64,000 bases of DNA from Alteribacillus iranensis (GCF_900113025.1 NZ_FONT01000001.1:1-64000); one strand, 5' to 3'. Positions 10,206 to 19,281 are shown, numbered from the stretch's first letter. Translations and numbers: made by a program. The notes: a model not told the origin generated them from the letters alone.

Positions 10206-10367
10206 TCAAAATATCGTTTCAGTTGATTTGGTGTTATCGATAACCTGATTTTCAAACCATCGACTCGAGGGGGTGTCTACCCTCAACGGGGTACCATCCG
10301 CGACGGCCCTTCTATGCTCGCTCCCGATAGACGGGCTCCTTGCATTATTCATAGTATGGTTACAGAT
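10206..10367 (-). pseudogene. GC-rich insert of unknown origin, possibly a transposon-end remnant
   Basis: Between the binding-protein and permease genes lies a stretch that is much richer in G+C than its surroundings and rich in short stems (GAGGG/CCCTC, CCCG/CGGG). On the minus strand one frame stays open for about 50 codons to a stop at 10206, with no credible start. Its reading (SPSIGSEHRRAVADGTPLRV, then DTPSSRWFENQV) reminds me of the tail of TnpB-like proteins of IS200/IS605 elements. This is a weak impression, not an identification. It could equally be an untranslated structured segment. Confidence 0.22.
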
Positions 10368-10386
10368 GATTAGGAGGTGAAGGGAA

Positions 10387-11049
10387 ATGTATGTATTTAC
10401 CACGACGAACAACTACATACAAATTTTGCCGGACTTATGGATAGGATTTCTATATACCTTGTTAATTACGATTGTAGGCGTTCTTATTGGATTTGTGTTA
10501 GGCGCCCTATTTGGATTGATGCGCATTTCAAAAAACAAAGTAATTTATGGTATTGCTACGGTATATATAGAAATTGTCAGAGGAACCCCTTTGCTCGTTC
10601 AGATATTTTTTATCTATTATGGACTTTCTGATTTGACTGGAATTAATTTAGACAAATTAACAGCATCTATCCTGGCCATCGCTGCAAATGCAGGAGCTTA
10701 CATAGCAGAAATTGTACGCGGTGCCATTCAATCCGTAGAAAAAGGACAAATGGAAGCTGGCCGCTCATTAGGATTATCCTCGCGCCAGACGATGCGTTAC
10801 ATAATATGGCCCCAAGCACTCCGTCGTATGATCCCTCCTTTAGGGAACCAATTTATTATTAGTTTAAAAGATACTTCTCTTTTCTCAGCTATAGCCGTCA
10901 CAGATATCATGTATCAAGGGCGACAATATGCTAGCTCTACGTTTGCCTACTTTGAGTCTTATTTAATGGTTGGTGTCTTCTATCTCATTATTACTATTCC
11001 TTCTATGCTCATTTTAAGACAGTATGAACGGAGGTTTGAGCGAGAATGA
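10387..11049 (+). CDS. Polar amino-acid ABC transporter permease
   Basis: Inner-membrane channel subunit of the importer (HisM/GlnP type). The 220 residues have about five hydrophobic segments, the family motif [16 protein letters not shown] near residue 70, and the cytoplasmic EAA loop [24 protein letters not shown] that contacts the ATPase. ATG at 10387 follows AGGAGGTGAAGGGAA. Its stop overlaps the ATPase start (ATGA), so the two subunits are translationally coupled. The 262-base gap to the binding-protein gene is unusually long for this type of operon. Confidence 0.93.
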   Translation: MYVFTTTNNYIQILPDLWIGFLYTLLITIVGVLIGFVLGALFGLMRISKNKVIYGIATVYIEIVRGTPLLVQIFFIYYGLSDLTGINLDKLTASILAIAANAGAYIAEIVRGAIQSVEKGQMEAGRSLGLSSRQTMRYIIWPQALRRMIPPLGNQFIISLKDTSLFSAIAVTDIMYQGRQYASSTFAYFESYLMVGVFYLIITIPSMLILRQYERRFERE

Positions 11050-11768
11050 TCGAAGTAAGAGATTTGCATAAGTCTTTTGGAGAGACAGAAGTATTAAAGG
11101 GGCTTTCAACTACAATTGAAGAAAAAGAAGTAGTTTGTGTGATAGGGCCTTCAGGGTCAGGAAAAAGTACGTTCCTTCGATGCTTAAACATGCTTGAAGA
11201 CATTACGAGCGGACAAGTGATCATCGACGGATATGACTTAACCGATTCCAAAACGGATATTAACTTAGTACGGTCTGAAGTTGGCATGGTGTTTCAACAT
11301 TTCAATTTATTCCCACATATGACGGTGCTTGAAAACATAATCCTTGCCCCGCAGAAAGTAAGAGGACTAACAAAAGGGGAGGCAGAAAAAAACGCTCTTC
11401 CGTTACTTGGGAAAGTAGGGCTGAAAGATAAGGCACAAGCATATCCTGATAGCTTATCAGGAGGACAAAAGCAGCGGGTAGCTATCGCACGGGCATTAGC
11501 GATGAATCCAAAAGTGATGTTGTTTGATGAACCGACGTCAGCTTTAGACCCCGAACTAGTCGGTGAGGTTCTTGGGGTGATGAAAGACTTAGCGCAGGAA
11601 GGAATGACCATGGTAGTAGTAACTCATGAGATGGGATTTGCCAAAGAGGTTGGAGATCGTGTATTTTTTATCGACGAGGGTATTTTTGTCGAGGAAGGGC
11701 CGCCGGAACAAATTTTTGATAACCCTCAAAATGAACGTACACAAGGTTTTTTAAGCAAAGTGCTTTGA
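11046..11768 (+). CDS. Polar amino-acid ABC transporter ATP-binding protein
   Basis: Cytoplasmic ATPase that powers the importer (GlnQ/HisP type). Length 240. Motifs in order: Walker [10 protein letters not shown] (about residue 36), Q-loop [13 protein letters not shown], signature LSGGQKQR, Walker [15 protein letters not shown], and H-loop VTHEMGFA. The start overlaps the permease stop by four bases. The set of three genes is complete, with no extra regulator; the amino acid carried cannot be read from this subunit. Confidence 0.95.
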   Translation: MIEVRDLHKSFGETEVLKGLSTTIEEKEVVCVIGPSGSGKSTFLRCLNMLEDITSGQVIIDGYDLTDSKTDINLVRSEVGMVFQHFNLFPHMTVLENIILAPQKVRGLTKGEAEKNALPLLGKVGLKDKAQAYPDSLSGGQKQRVAIARALAMNPKVMLFDEPTSALDPELVGEVLGVMKDLAQEGMTMVVVTHEMGFAKEVGDRVFFIDEGIFVEEGPPEQIFDNPQNERTQGFLSKVL

Positions 11769-11826
11769 ACTACTTACCGCTTAGCTAAAGCTTAAAAATG
11801 GAGGCTTTTTTGTCTACTCCTTAATG

Positions 11827-11866
11827 AAAAGAGGCCGGAAAGCTTAAAAAGCTGATCGGCCTTTTT
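11827..11866. terminator. Bidirectional terminator between the ABC operon and pdxK
   Basis: AAAAGAGGCCG pairs with CGGCCTTTTT around AAGCTTAAAAAGCT, with A and T runs on the two sides, serving both converging transcription units. Confidence 0.85.
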
Positions 11867-11867
11867 G

Positions 11868-12686
11868 TTATCTTTCCACTTTTTGGTGACGGTATGCTGT
11901 ATGATTAACGGGTCCAATAAATTGATTTAGACGGAAAGAGTCAGATATCGCCGCTTGGATAAACTGTTTGGCTGTTTCAATTGCTTCTCTAACAGGCTTA
12001 CCGTGGGCAAGTTCAGCGGTAATAGCTGCTGAAAAAGTACAGCCTGCTCCGTGGGTGAACTCCGTGTTGACTTTGTCAGATTCGATGAGTTCAAATGTTT
12101 TTCCATCGTAAAGGACGTCTATAGACTTGTCGTCACCTGTTTCTCCTCCTCCTTTAACAATTACAAAAGAAGGACCTAAATCATAAATCTTCGCTGCAGC
12201 TTCTTTCATGTCGTCAATGGTTCGGACAGGACCAGTTCCTGCAAGCTGGGATGCTTCAAACAAATTCGGTGTCACGACGAGAGCTTTCGGGACGAGAGCG
12301 TCACGTAAATATTGGTCCAATTCAGGATTTAATGCCTCATCTGCACCCTTACATACCATGACAGGATCGACTACAAGCTTCTCGACATTGTATTCTTCTA
12401 CCTTTTTTGCCACCAGTTCAACGGTTTCCATAGACCCGAGCATCCCTGTTTTAGCGGCATCGACACCTATCCCGGCAAGTACCGTTTCCAATTGTGCTTC
12501 TAACACGGAAGTGTCTTGAGGGTACACGGCATGAAACCAATCGCGATGGGGGTCTTGCGCTACAATAGTCGTTAAGGATGTCATGCCATAGACATCCAAT
12601 TCCTCAAATGTTTTCAGGTCAGCTTGAATACCAGCACCTCCGCTAGTATCAGAACCTGCGATAGTCAGAACTTTTTTTAATGACAT
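11868..12686 (-). CDS. pdxK: Pyridoxine/pyridoxal/pyridoxamine kinase (ThiD-like)
   Basis: Phosphorylates B6 vitamers to feed pyridoxal phosphate; the family also includes HMP kinases of thiamin synthesis. 272 residues of ribokinase fold: LTIAGSDTSGGAGIQADLK at the N-terminus, KTGMLGS, DPVMVCKGADE, LVVTPNLFEAS, VIVKGGG, and the anion hole and catalytic region THGAGCTFSAA with the Cys characteristic of the Bacillus PdxK branch. The ATG at 12686 has AAAGAGGTG upstream; a longer in-frame extension to 12737 lacks a ribosome binding site. No thiamin genes or TPP riboswitch are nearby, which favours the B6 role. Confidence 0.85.
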   Translation of the reverse strand: MSLKKVLTIAGSDTSGGAGIQADLKTFEELDVYGMTSLTTIVAQDPHRDWFHAVYPQDTSVLEAQLETVLAGIGVDAAKTGMLGSMETVELVAKKVEEYNVEKLVVDPVMVCKGADEALNPELDQYLRDALVPKALVVTPNLFEASQLAGTGPVRTIDDMKEAAAKIYDLGPSFVIVKGGGETGDDKSIDVLYDGKTFELIESDKVNTEFTHGAGCTFSAAITAELAHGKPVREAIETAKQFIQAAISDSFRLNQFIGPVNHTAYRHQKVER

Positions 12687-12789
12687 ATTTTTCACCTCTT
12701 TCACGTATTGCCTCTTATGATGAGATAAAATAATCATACCATAAGCGAGTGGAAGCGAAAATTCTATATTTACTGGTCTATGTTCACTT

Positions 12790-14013
12790 TTACTCTATCC
12801 ATTCTCCATTTCTCATTAACGGCTCTCTTCTCTCATCTTCCGTTACCCCGTCAATGTCCATCTTCTCACTTCCAATCATAAAATCAACGTGGGTGAGACT
12901 GGAATTAATACCATGCTTTTCTTTCGCGGCTTCATCCATTTCTGTCCCGCCTTTTACACAAAAAGCGTAAGCACTGCCAATGGCGAGATGACTTGACGCA
13001 TTCTCGTCATATAAGGTGTTATAAAAAAGGATATCGGACTGAGAAATTGGGGAGCTGTGCGGCACAAGAGCGACTTCACCTAAATAGTGGGCCCCCTCAT
13101 CCATAGCAATCAAGTTGTGTAAAGTGTTTTCCCCTGTTTCCGCTTCTGCATGCGTAATTTTTCCATCTTTAAAGTGCAAGGTGAACTGATCGATGATATT
13201 TCCTCCATAATTTAGGGGCTTGGTATTTGTTACATATCCATTTACCCCATACTTATGTGGAACCGTAAAGACTTCCTCCGTAGGCATGTTTGCGATAAAA
13301 TGAACTCCCTCTTTATTTGGACTGCCGCCGCCTACCCATATATGGTCTTCCGGGAGCTTGATTGTTAAGTCTGTACCAGGGCCTTGATAATGAAGGTAAT
13401 CATATTTTTTTTCTGTTAAAAAAGCCGCTTTGTTTTGAAGGTTTTTGTCATGATGATCCCATGCAGAAAGCGGATCGCTCACATCCGCACGGACCGCTTT
13501 GAATATAGCTTCCCAAAGCAATTGTTCGGCATTGTTTTCATCTGGAAATACTTTATTAGCCCATCCTGGAGACGGGGCAGCGATGACAAGCCAGCTTACT
13601 TTGTCTGATTGGATATAAGAACGGAAGGTACCAAGGGCATGACCAGCAGCTTTGTTTGCTTCAGCAATGCGATTCGGTTCCACCCCTTTTAATAAGTCAG
13701 GGTCTGTAGACTTCACTGTAAGGAAAGCAGCTCCTTCTTTTGCGAGCTCTTCTCTCGTGGAAGCTGCCCACTTTGGGAATTCTTTAAAGGCGTCTTCAGG
13801 GGCTTTGTCATACTTTAAGCGAGTGAGCTCTTCGTCTACCCAATCTACATATACATGTTTTGCCCCCATATCGTATGCTTTTTCCGCAAGAAGCCGAATA
13901 AAATCGGCTGACGTGATTGGGGCTGAAATAAATAACGTTTGATTCGGTTGAATGTTCACACCTTTTTTTACAGCAAGTTCTGCGTAATTTTCTAGCTTTT
14001 CCTGAAAATTCAT
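12790..14013 (-). CDS. ampS: Aminopeptidase, peptidase family M29
   Basis: Cytosolic two-metal exopeptidase removing N-terminal residues from peptides. 407 residues, as for B. subtilis AmpS. The C-terminal metal site is visible: MPTEEVFTVP, MDEGAHYLGEVALVP, SSHLAIGSAY and LTHVDFMIGS supply the Glu, Glu, His, His and Asp ligands in the family order. The start at 14013 has a GAGG 4-5 bases upstream. A second ATG at 14023, nearer to AAGGAG, opens a different frame without similarity to anything I know. pdxK lies 104 bases downstream on the same strand and may be partly cotranscribed. Confidence 0.93.
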   Translation of the reverse strand: MNFQEKLENYAELAVKKGVNIQPNQTLFISAPITSADFIRLLAEKAYDMGAKHVYVDWVDEELTRLKYDKAPEDAFKEFPKWAASTREELAKEGAAFLTVKSTDPDLLKGVEPNRIAEANKAAGHALGTFRSYIQSDKVSWLVIAAPSPGWANKVFPDENNAEQLLWEAIFKAVRADVSDPLSAWDHHDKNLQNKAAFLTEKKYDYLHYQGPGTDLTIKLPEDHIWVGGGSPNKEGVHFIANMPTEEVFTVPHKYGVNGYVTNTKPLNYGGNIIDQFTLHFKDGKITHAEAETGENTLHNLIAMDEGAHYLGEVALVPHSSPISQSDILFYNTLYDENASSHLAIGSAYAFCVKGGTEMDEAAKEKHGINSSLTHVDFMIGSEKMDIDGVTEDERREPLMRNGEWIE

Positions 14014-14147
14014 ATGTCCTCATTACTCCTTTATCTGTTTATAATCAGCAAAAAGTAGGAATTCGATACATGTCTAGAAGTTAGTGTAACATATACTTAA
14101 ACAAGGAATCTTTCTGTAGAACGACTTGTCTGATAAGGAGGCACGGA

Positions 14148-14699
14148 ATGAAATCATTAACTGTATTTTGCGGGTCAAGTGAAGGGAATGAATTAGGGCA
14201 CGTGAGAGCGGCAAAGAAATTTGGACAAATAGCCGCAAGCTATGGGGTTGAGATTGTATATGGCGGCTCAAGTACTGGTTTAATGGGAGCGATAGCAGAC
14301 GGAGCCTTGAATGCGGGAGGCAAAGTGACGGGAATTATACCTGAAGACTTAATGCCAAGAGAGATTGCTCATCAGAATCTCACTCAATTAATTTCCGTAA
14401 AATCCATGCATGAACGAAAAATGTGTATGTATGAACGAGGACATGCCTTTGTTGCGTTGCCAGGAGGGATAGGAACGCTAGAAGAATTTATGGAAGTCCT
14501 GACATGGGGCGCCGTAGGACATCATCACAAACCTTGCGCTCTTTACAATGTAGATCATTATTATGATCCTTTAAAAGATTTACTTGAACATATGGTAGAA
14601 CAAGGGTTTTTGGCAAGAACCGTTAAAGAAAATATCATTATAGAGGACGATCCAGATTTGTTACTGTCGAAACTCATTGGTATAAAAGAAGAAAACTGA
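14148..14699 (+). CDS. LOG family protein (nucleotide 5'-monophosphate phosphoribohydrolase, YvdD-like)
   Basis: Likely hydrolyses a nucleoside or cytokinin-riboside 5'-monophosphate to a free base and ribose-5-phosphate; the bacterial physiological substrate is unclear. 183 residues with Rossmann-like motifs VFCGSSEGN, YGGSSTGLMGAIAD, the conserved SMHERK (catalytic Arg region) and the family signature PGGIGTLEEFMEVLTW. AAGGAGGCACGGA precedes ATG 14148. It is a single-gene unit convergent with lemA. Confidence 0.92.
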   Translation: MKSLTVFCGSSEGNELGHVRAAKKFGQIAASYGVEIVYGGSSTGLMGAIADGALNAGGKVTGIIPEDLMPREIAHQNLTQLISVKSMHERKMCMYERGHAFVALPGGIGTLEEFMEVLTWGAVGHHHKPCALYNVDHYYDPLKDLLEHMVEQGFLARTVKENIIIEDDPDLLLSKLIGIKEEN

Positions 14700-14708
14700 G
14701 AGAGCCCG

Positions 14709-14745
14709 CTCAGGAGCATACCGTCTTTACCGACTGGCCTCCTGA
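14709..14745. terminator. Hairpin between the LOG-family gene and lemA
   Basis: CTCAGGAG pairs with CTCCTGAG around a 20-base loop and overlaps the 3' end of lemA. No clear T-run follows on either strand, so it may only slow transcription or protect ends. Confidence 0.4.
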
Positions 14746-15272
14746 GGCACTGCTTCTCCAATTGGTTTTCTTTTATAAAAACCGTGAATGTTTGCTACAA
14801 AACTGGTCGGTGGTGACTGGATTTTTGTATTGTATTTTGTCACCGTATTATCATATATCCGTAAAGCTTTTTTTATCTTCGTTTCTGTCTCTTGAAACTG
14901 ATTTTTCAGTGAATGAAATTCCTGTTCTTCCTGTAACTCTGTATTATCCTGCGCATAATCAAACACTTGTTTCAAGGCTCCGTTCATTTCCTCGTTAGCG
15001 ATCATTAAGTCTGTCCTGTTCGCATGATTTGATGTTAATCGGCTCCTCACTTCAACTAATTTCTCTAACGCATACTGTTCTTGCCTTGCATATGGTTGGA
15101 TAGTGTCTATAAATGGCGGCACTAAATCCACTTTCCGCTTCAGTTGGACATCAATATCCGTCCAGGCTTCCTCAACCCAGCTCAAGTATTTAATGAGAGC
15201 GTTATAACCTACAATCCAGCTAATTAACAGGACAATAATAAAAATACCGAGTATGGCACTGAACAAAGTCAA
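14727..15272 (-). CDS. LemA family protein
   Basis: Small membrane-anchored helical protein of unknown function. An N-terminal transmembrane segment (about residues 3-22) is followed by the family core YNALIKYLSWVEEAWTDIDV, RKVDLVPPFIDTIQPYA, and long amphipathic helices; the tail is FYKRKPIGE. The start is TTG at 15272 because AAAGGAGG stands 9 bases upstream. 181 residues is usual. An extended -10 (TGCTATACT, minus strand, about 15344-15352) may drive it. The TPM-domain gene that often accompanies lemA is absent. Confidence 0.88.
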   Translation of the reverse strand: MTLFSAILGIFIIVLLISWIVGYNALIKYLSWVEEAWTDIDVQLKRKVDLVPPFIDTIQPYARQEQYALEKLVEVRSRLTSNHANRTDLMIANEEMNGALKQVFDYAQDNTELQEEQEFHSLKNQFQETETKIKKALRIYDNTVTKYNTKIQSPPTSFVANIHGFYKRKPIGEAVPQEASR

Positions 15273-15550
15273 GAGAAAAAAACCTCCTTTACGGTAACCG
15301 TTGAGCAGCTTCCTGCTTAGTGGAATAGAGTAAAGCGCTATAAAAAGTATAGCATGTTTCTTTTTGTTATGTGGATGTAAACAAAGATTATGATGAACTG
15401 AATGTATATGTTAGCCTATACCCCTTTTTACTCTGCATTAACAGATCAATGTTTCTTCTTTTCTGATCGATTACCTAAATTTACTAGAAAGTTGGAGGCA
15501 TAGTGTTCTAATTTCGATACAAACTATGGGTACAAAGGGAGGTGAGACAC

Positions 15551-15760
15551 ATGGCAAACAGAAACAACTCCAACCAGCTTTTAGTGCCAGGGGTTGAGCA
15601 AGCTCTTGACCAAATGAAATTTGAAATTGCAAATGAATTTGGGGTTAACCTTGGTGCTGAAACTGCTTCTCGTGCTAACGGATCTGTTGGTGGAGAAATC
15701 ACAAAACGTTTGGTTTCTATGGCGCAGCAGCAAATGAATGGCCAAAACCCTCAGCAATAA
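15551..15760 (+). CDS. Alpha/beta-type small acid-soluble spore protein
   Basis: Coats and protects DNA in the dormant forespore and is degraded by the GPR protease at germination. The 69-residue product has both family signatures: the protease-site region [11 protein letters not shown] and the DNA-binding stretch [18 protein letters not shown]. Start ATG 15551 follows GGGAGGTGAGA; an in-frame GTG at 15542 overlaps the ribosome binding site and is not used. Expression is expected from the forespore factor sigma G, but no convincing promoter was identified. It is monocistronic with a strong terminator. Confidence 0.95.
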   Translation: MANRNNSNQLLVPGVEQALDQMKFEIANEFGVNLGAETASRANGSVGGEITKRLVSMAQQQMNGQNPQQ

Positions 15761-15779
15761 TTAAATAACCATGGATAGT

Positions 15780-15833
15780 GAGGCTGCCACAAGCAGTGGT
15801 TTTACCACCACTGCGGCAGCCTCCTTTATTTTT
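15780..15833 (+). terminator. Terminator of the SASP gene
   Basis: GAGGCTGCC pairs with GGCAGCCTC and GCAGTGGT with ACCACTGC around a short loop; CTTTATTTTT follows. Very stable, as usual for SASP messages. Confidence 0.92.
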
Positions 15834-15923
15834 AAGCATTGAAAAAAGTATGTTCATGAAATGGCTGTTTAATATCTGCTTTTAATCTGGGGTACATAGA
15901 AGATTTTTTTAATAAACAGGGAT

Positions 15924-15961
15924 AAAAAAAGCGCCTGGTTGTTCTTACTTTAACCAGGCTT
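15924..15961 (-). terminator. Terminator of the small gene at 15971-16138
   Basis: On the minus strand AGCCTGGTT pairs with AACCAGGCG and is followed by CTTTTTTT. Confidence 0.85.
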
Positions 15962-15970
15962 TCTACACAT

Positions 15971-16138
15971 TTAATTGTGATTCGGAGGTTCTTCCTTATC
16001 TAACTCTCTCGCTTCGTCAATTTGTTGTTCCTCATACTTTAGATTCACTGTTCCTCCGGCTAACCCTTCACTTATCATTCGGTCTACATCCATGGCATAG
16101 TTGGTGTCCTTTACTTGACCTCTTTGTTTTTTATTCAT
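15971..16138 (-). CDS. Small hydrophilic protein (55 aa), resembles DUF4025/YozQ-type proteins
   Basis: A gene too short for a 60-codon cutoff but well supported: AAGGAGGGTGGAT lies just before its ATG, and a rho-independent terminator lies just after its stop. The product starts MNKKQRGQVKDTNYAMDVDR and contains MISEGLAGGTVN, then an acidic tail ending in EEPPNHN. The MISEGLAGG core reminds me of the Bacillus DUF4025/YozQ family (from memory). It has no signal peptide or membrane segment. The function is unknown, and a sporulation link is only suggested by the neighbouring SASP gene. Confidence 0.8.
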   Translation of the reverse strand: MNKKQRGQVKDTNYAMDVDRMISEGLAGGTVNLKYEEQQIDEARELDKEEPPNHN

Positions 16139-16355
16139 ATCCACCCTCCTTTCCTATTAATTTGTCCTATATTTTCATTTGAATAAGTGCCAATATTTTG
16201 TTGGTCACAAGGTGTTGTAAATAAGAATGACAGAACAGCGGATAACCTGTATAACTGCAGAAAAACGGGTAGGATAGCTTGCCCATTGAGACAAGGGCTG
16301 ATAAAGTAAGATTGTCTGTTTAGTGTATGATATAAGAACTAAAGGAGAAAAAGAG

Positions 16356-17495
16356 ATGGAAGGATTATATCTTGTCCTATTAATGATTGTTGTTGGAGCA
16401 CTGATTGGCGGTGTGACAAATTCATTAGCCATAAAAATGTTATTCCGACCTTATAAGCCGATATATATTAAGTCTTATCGTCTTCCCTTTACCCCCGGTT
16501 TAATTCCGAAACGCCGCAAGGACTTAGCGGTGCAATTGGGGAAAATGGTGAGTACTCACTTGTTGACACCTGAGAGCATAAAGAATAAATTAATGGATCA
16601 ACGATTTTACGACAAGATTACACATTGGATGACCGAGGAGTTAAAAAAGTTTATGCATAGCTCCGTAACACTATCTGAAGTGTTACATCGTTTATTTCAT
16701 ATATCTGTAAGCAAACGAGAATTAAATCAACGAACAAGTGATTTTATCGCGAGTAAGTTAAAAGAGCTTATCACGGAAAATAAAGACAAAGAAATAAAGC
16801 AGATTTTACCTGCCGATATTTTGCGTAAAGGGGATGAATTAATTCCTGAAATAGCTCAAATGATTACAAAAAAAGGTGCCTCTTTTTTTAGAGGAGAAGG
16901 AGGACGTAAACAAATAGAAATTTTTATAGATAAATTTCTATCCGGAAAAGGGTCAGTTCTTAATTTCCTTGGCAGTATGTTTGGAAACGATCGAATTGTA
17001 GAGAAGTTACAGCCTGAAATTATACGTTTCTTTGAAGATCCGGCCTCCGAAACGTTTATTCGCAATCTCATTAGAAAAGAGTGGGAGAACTTACAAGAAA
17101 AGCCTCTATCCGATATGACATCGTGGCTGGATGTGGAGCGGACGTCTCAAAAAGCCGCTGATATGTTAGAACAGGAGATACCACTTTATCATTACACTGA
17201 TAAACCTATGAAAGAGTGGGCACCGGTATTTGAAGAAAAATTGGAAAAAGAGTGGGTCCCTGCCATCATGCACGAAGTTCACACATTTTTAATGGACAGG
17301 CTTGGCTTTTTATTTGAACAGCTTAAGTTAGAACAAATTGTTCGAGAACAAGTAGATACATTTTCTGTTGAACGTTTAGAAGCCCTTGTACTGGGTATAT
17401 CAAGGCGGGAATTCAAAATGATTACGTATCTAGGAGCCTTATTAGGGGGATTTGTTGGATTCGTTCAAGCCCTTTTTGTCCAGATTTTTTTATAA
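16356..17495 (+). CDS. yheB: DUF445 family membrane protein YheB
   Basis: Unknown function. 379 residues, close to B. subtilis YheB. An N-terminal hydrophobic helix with the family motif [20 protein letters not shown] is followed by [20 protein letters not shown], a long soluble helical middle part, and a C-terminal membrane helix ([20 protein letters not shown]). The ATG at 16356 follows AAAGGAG; an upstream in-frame start at 16323 has no binding site. yheA follows 76 bases downstream, as in B. subtilis, so they are likely one unit. Confidence 0.93.
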   Translation: MEGLYLVLLMIVVGALIGGVTNSLAIKMLFRPYKPIYIKSYRLPFTPGLIPKRRKDLAVQLGKMVSTHLLTPESIKNKLMDQRFYDKITHWMTEELKKFMHSSVTLSEVLHRLFHISVSKRELNQRTSDFIASKLKELITENKDKEIKQILPADILRKGDELIPEIAQMITKKGASFFRGEGGRKQIEIFIDKFLSGKGSVLNFLGSMFGNDRIVEKLQPEIIRFFEDPASETFIRNLIRKEWENLQEKPLSDMTSWLDVERTSQKAADMLEQEIPLYHYTDKPMKEWAPVFEEKLEKEWVPAIMHEVHTFLMDRLGFLFEQLKLEQIVREQVDTFSVERLEALVLGISRREFKMITYLGALLGGFVGFVQALFVQIFL

Positions 17496-17571
17496 AAGTA
17501 AGTGCTTGGGGATGATTTTTAAAGATGATCCATGTTATGCTCGTGGAAGCTATTAAAAAGGAGGACCACTT

Positions 17572-17934
17572 ATGTCCAATGTTTATGACAAGGCTCATGA
17601 ACTGTCTTCTGCGTTAAAAGACAGTGACGAATTCCAAAAACTGAAAGATTTGCATGTTGAAGTAGAGAATGATGAGGTAGCTAAACGGATGCTTGATAAT
17701 TTCCGCAACATTCAAATTGAACTTCAACAAATGCAAATGCAAGGACAACAACCATCGGAAGAGGAAATCACACAAGCTCAAAAGCAATTTGAAATGGTAC
17801 AACAGCATGAAGTCATCTCCAAGTTGATGGCGGAAGAACAGCGCCTTAGCACTGTCATTAGTGATATTAATAAAATCGTTACAGAGCCTCTTGAAGAAAT
17901 TTACGGAACTCCGGAAGACAATAAAAGTGAATAA
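17572..17934 (+). CDS. yheA: YlbF/YmcA family protein YheA
   Basis: 120-residue, mostly helical, acidic protein of the YlbF family, whose paralogues YlbF and YmcA act with YaaT in RNase Y-dependent mRNA processing; the role of YheA itself is unknown. Seen: YDKAHELSSALKDSDEFQKL, FRNIQIELQQMQMQGQQPSE, and EEQRLSTVISDINKIVTEPL. AAAAGGAGGACCACTT precedes the ATG. It is paired with yheB upstream and followed by a terminator. Confidence 0.93.
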   Translation: MSNVYDKAHELSSALKDSDEFQKLKDLHVEVENDEVAKRMLDNFRNIQIELQQMQMQGQQPSEEEITQAQKQFEMVQQHEVISKLMAEEQRLSTVISDINKIVTEPLEEIYGTPEDNKSE

Positions 17935-17946
17935 GACCTAATGTAT

Positions 17947-17990
17947 AGAACTGTCTTATGCGTATTATCTTCGCGTGGACAGTTCTTTTT
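17947..17990 (+). terminator. Terminator of yheBA
   Basis: AGAACTGTC pairs with GACAGTTCT, followed by TTTT. Confidence 0.8.
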
Positions 17991-18061
17991 ATATATGGCC
18001 GTTTTCCTCATCTCTCCTCCCCATCCTTATTTAACGAACATCTTCAGACCATATGGATGTG

Positions 18062-18090
18062 TTCTATTGCATGCCAAGCCATCATAGGAT
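18062..18090 (+). promoter_or_regulatory. Possible sigma-E-like promoter of yhaX
   Basis: TTCTATT (18062-18068) and CATAGGAT (18083-18090) are 14 bases apart, and the -10 is identical to the one proposed for yhbH. yhaX is a sporulation gene in B. subtilis. Partial consensus match only. Confidence 0.28.
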
Positions 18091-18129
18091 GAAAGAAGAG
18101 AAAACATAGCAAGAGGAAGGGGATGCATC

Positions 18130-18969
18130 ATGGCTTACAGACTACTTGCGATGAGCATAGACGGTGTTCTGTTAAAATCAAATGAGCGAATCAGTAAAGA
18201 AACGAAAGAAGCGATGGATCTAGCAAGAAGTAAAGGAGTGTATACCCTCCTAGTGACAAATCGCAGCTTTAGCTCAGCTAGAAAAATCGCAAGACAGTTG
18301 AAAATGGAACATGAAATGATCACACATGGAGGAGCATTATTAGCAGGAGCGGTGGATCGTCCCATTTTAGAGAATAAACTGCCGCCTGACGTTCTTTACG
18401 ATATTACAGAGATAATGGAACTCCATCATTGTCGTATACAGCTGGAAGGGCAAGACTATGAACTGGAAAACAAACCTAGTCAGCCAAAAAATATGCTAGG
18501 GCGATTACAGTACAGTTTAACAGAGGGATTGTTCCAGTCTAAGTCATTTACTGATGCTATTTCAAAGTCAGTGTATGATCGACAGTTGAGTGCCTTGCGT
18601 ATTTTTGGTGAATTTGATACTGAAGCAGATGCAGGAAAATGTCGAGATATTCTATTAGAAACGATCCCGGGAATAAGGATAGAGCAGAAAGACAACAGGT
18701 TGACAATTAAAAAGGAACAGGCATCCAAGGAATATGCCTTAAGCTTTCTTATGAATGAGCTTGATATCACGGATGATGAAATGATCTATATCGGTTCCGG
18801 CTCAACGGACGAAGCAGTTATTGAAATGGCAGGGTTAGGAGTTGCAATGGGACAGTCTCCGGAAAGCATCAGACGAAAGGCAGATTGGGTGACTCGCTCC
18901 AATGATCAAGATGGCATGGCTTACATGATAAAAGAAGTATTCCGTAAACAAATGAGAGTAGAAGTTTGA
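18130..18969 (+). CDS. yhaX: HAD-superfamily protein YhaX, probable pseudo-phosphatase
   Basis: Cof-type HAD fold, 279 residues. The order of elements is intact: motif I at the N-terminus, motif II LLVTNRSF, a C2-type cap (about residues 80-190), a lysine region KEYALSFLMNEL, and motif IV IYIGSGSTDEAVIEMAGLG. The catalytic residues are altered: motif I reads SIDGV instead of DxDGT, so the nucleophilic Asp is Ser, and motif IV has GSGSTD instead of GDGxND. As I recall, B. subtilis YhaX also lacks the nucleophile, which points to a conserved non-enzymatic or altered role in sporulation. GGAAGGGGATGCATC precedes the ATG. Confidence 0.85.
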   Translation: MAYRLLAMSIDGVLLKSNERISKETKEAMDLARSKGVYTLLVTNRSFSSARKIARQLKMEHEMITHGGALLAGAVDRPILENKLPPDVLYDITEIMELHHCRIQLEGQDYELENKPSQPKNMLGRLQYSLTEGLFQSKSFTDAISKSVYDRQLSALRIFGEFDTEADAGKCRDILLETIPGIRIEQKDNRLTIKKEQASKEYALSFLMNELDITDDEMIYIGSGSTDEAVIEMAGLGVAMGQSPESIRRKADWVTRSNDQDGMAYMIKEVFRKQMRVEV

Positions 18970-19050
18970 TGTGAGGGCCAGAACTCCCCTTCAAAATCTT
19001 TGATTTCGTTGGGGACGTATGGCTTTTTTTAAATGATAACATGCATGGAG

Positions 19051-19141
19051 TGATGTCTAGCTTCAGGCGCCATCGGCTCGAGGTCGCTTCAACCCTTCTC
19101 TTGGCGGCAGCCTCCTCGGCGGGCGCCTTGCGCTTTTCTTG
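19051..19141. repeat. Dispersed intergenic repeat, copy R3
   Basis: Runs from TGATGTCTAGCTTCAGGCGC to GGGCGCCTTGCGCTTTTCTT. The AGGCGCC near the left and GGCGCCT near the right are complementary. Same borders as R2 and R4. The rest of the yhaX-hemZ gap (18970-19281) holds no gene that I can support. Confidence 0.75.
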
Positions 19142-19281
19142 TACAGAAAAACAGAGAAGGTTACGGCATAAATAGACAAATAACAATTTCCGCACTATTC
19201 TTGTCGTATGAGGTAATTTGACCTCAAGAGGTGGATTTTGTACACTTAATCTGATTTAGGAAGAAAGAGGTAGGGAAGAAC

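Noticed and set aside
13808-14023. Alternative frame starting at ATG 14023 near AAGGAG, overlapping ampS
   Set aside because: Only two bases between GGAG and the ATG, no recognisable protein, and the ampS frame is fully conserved.
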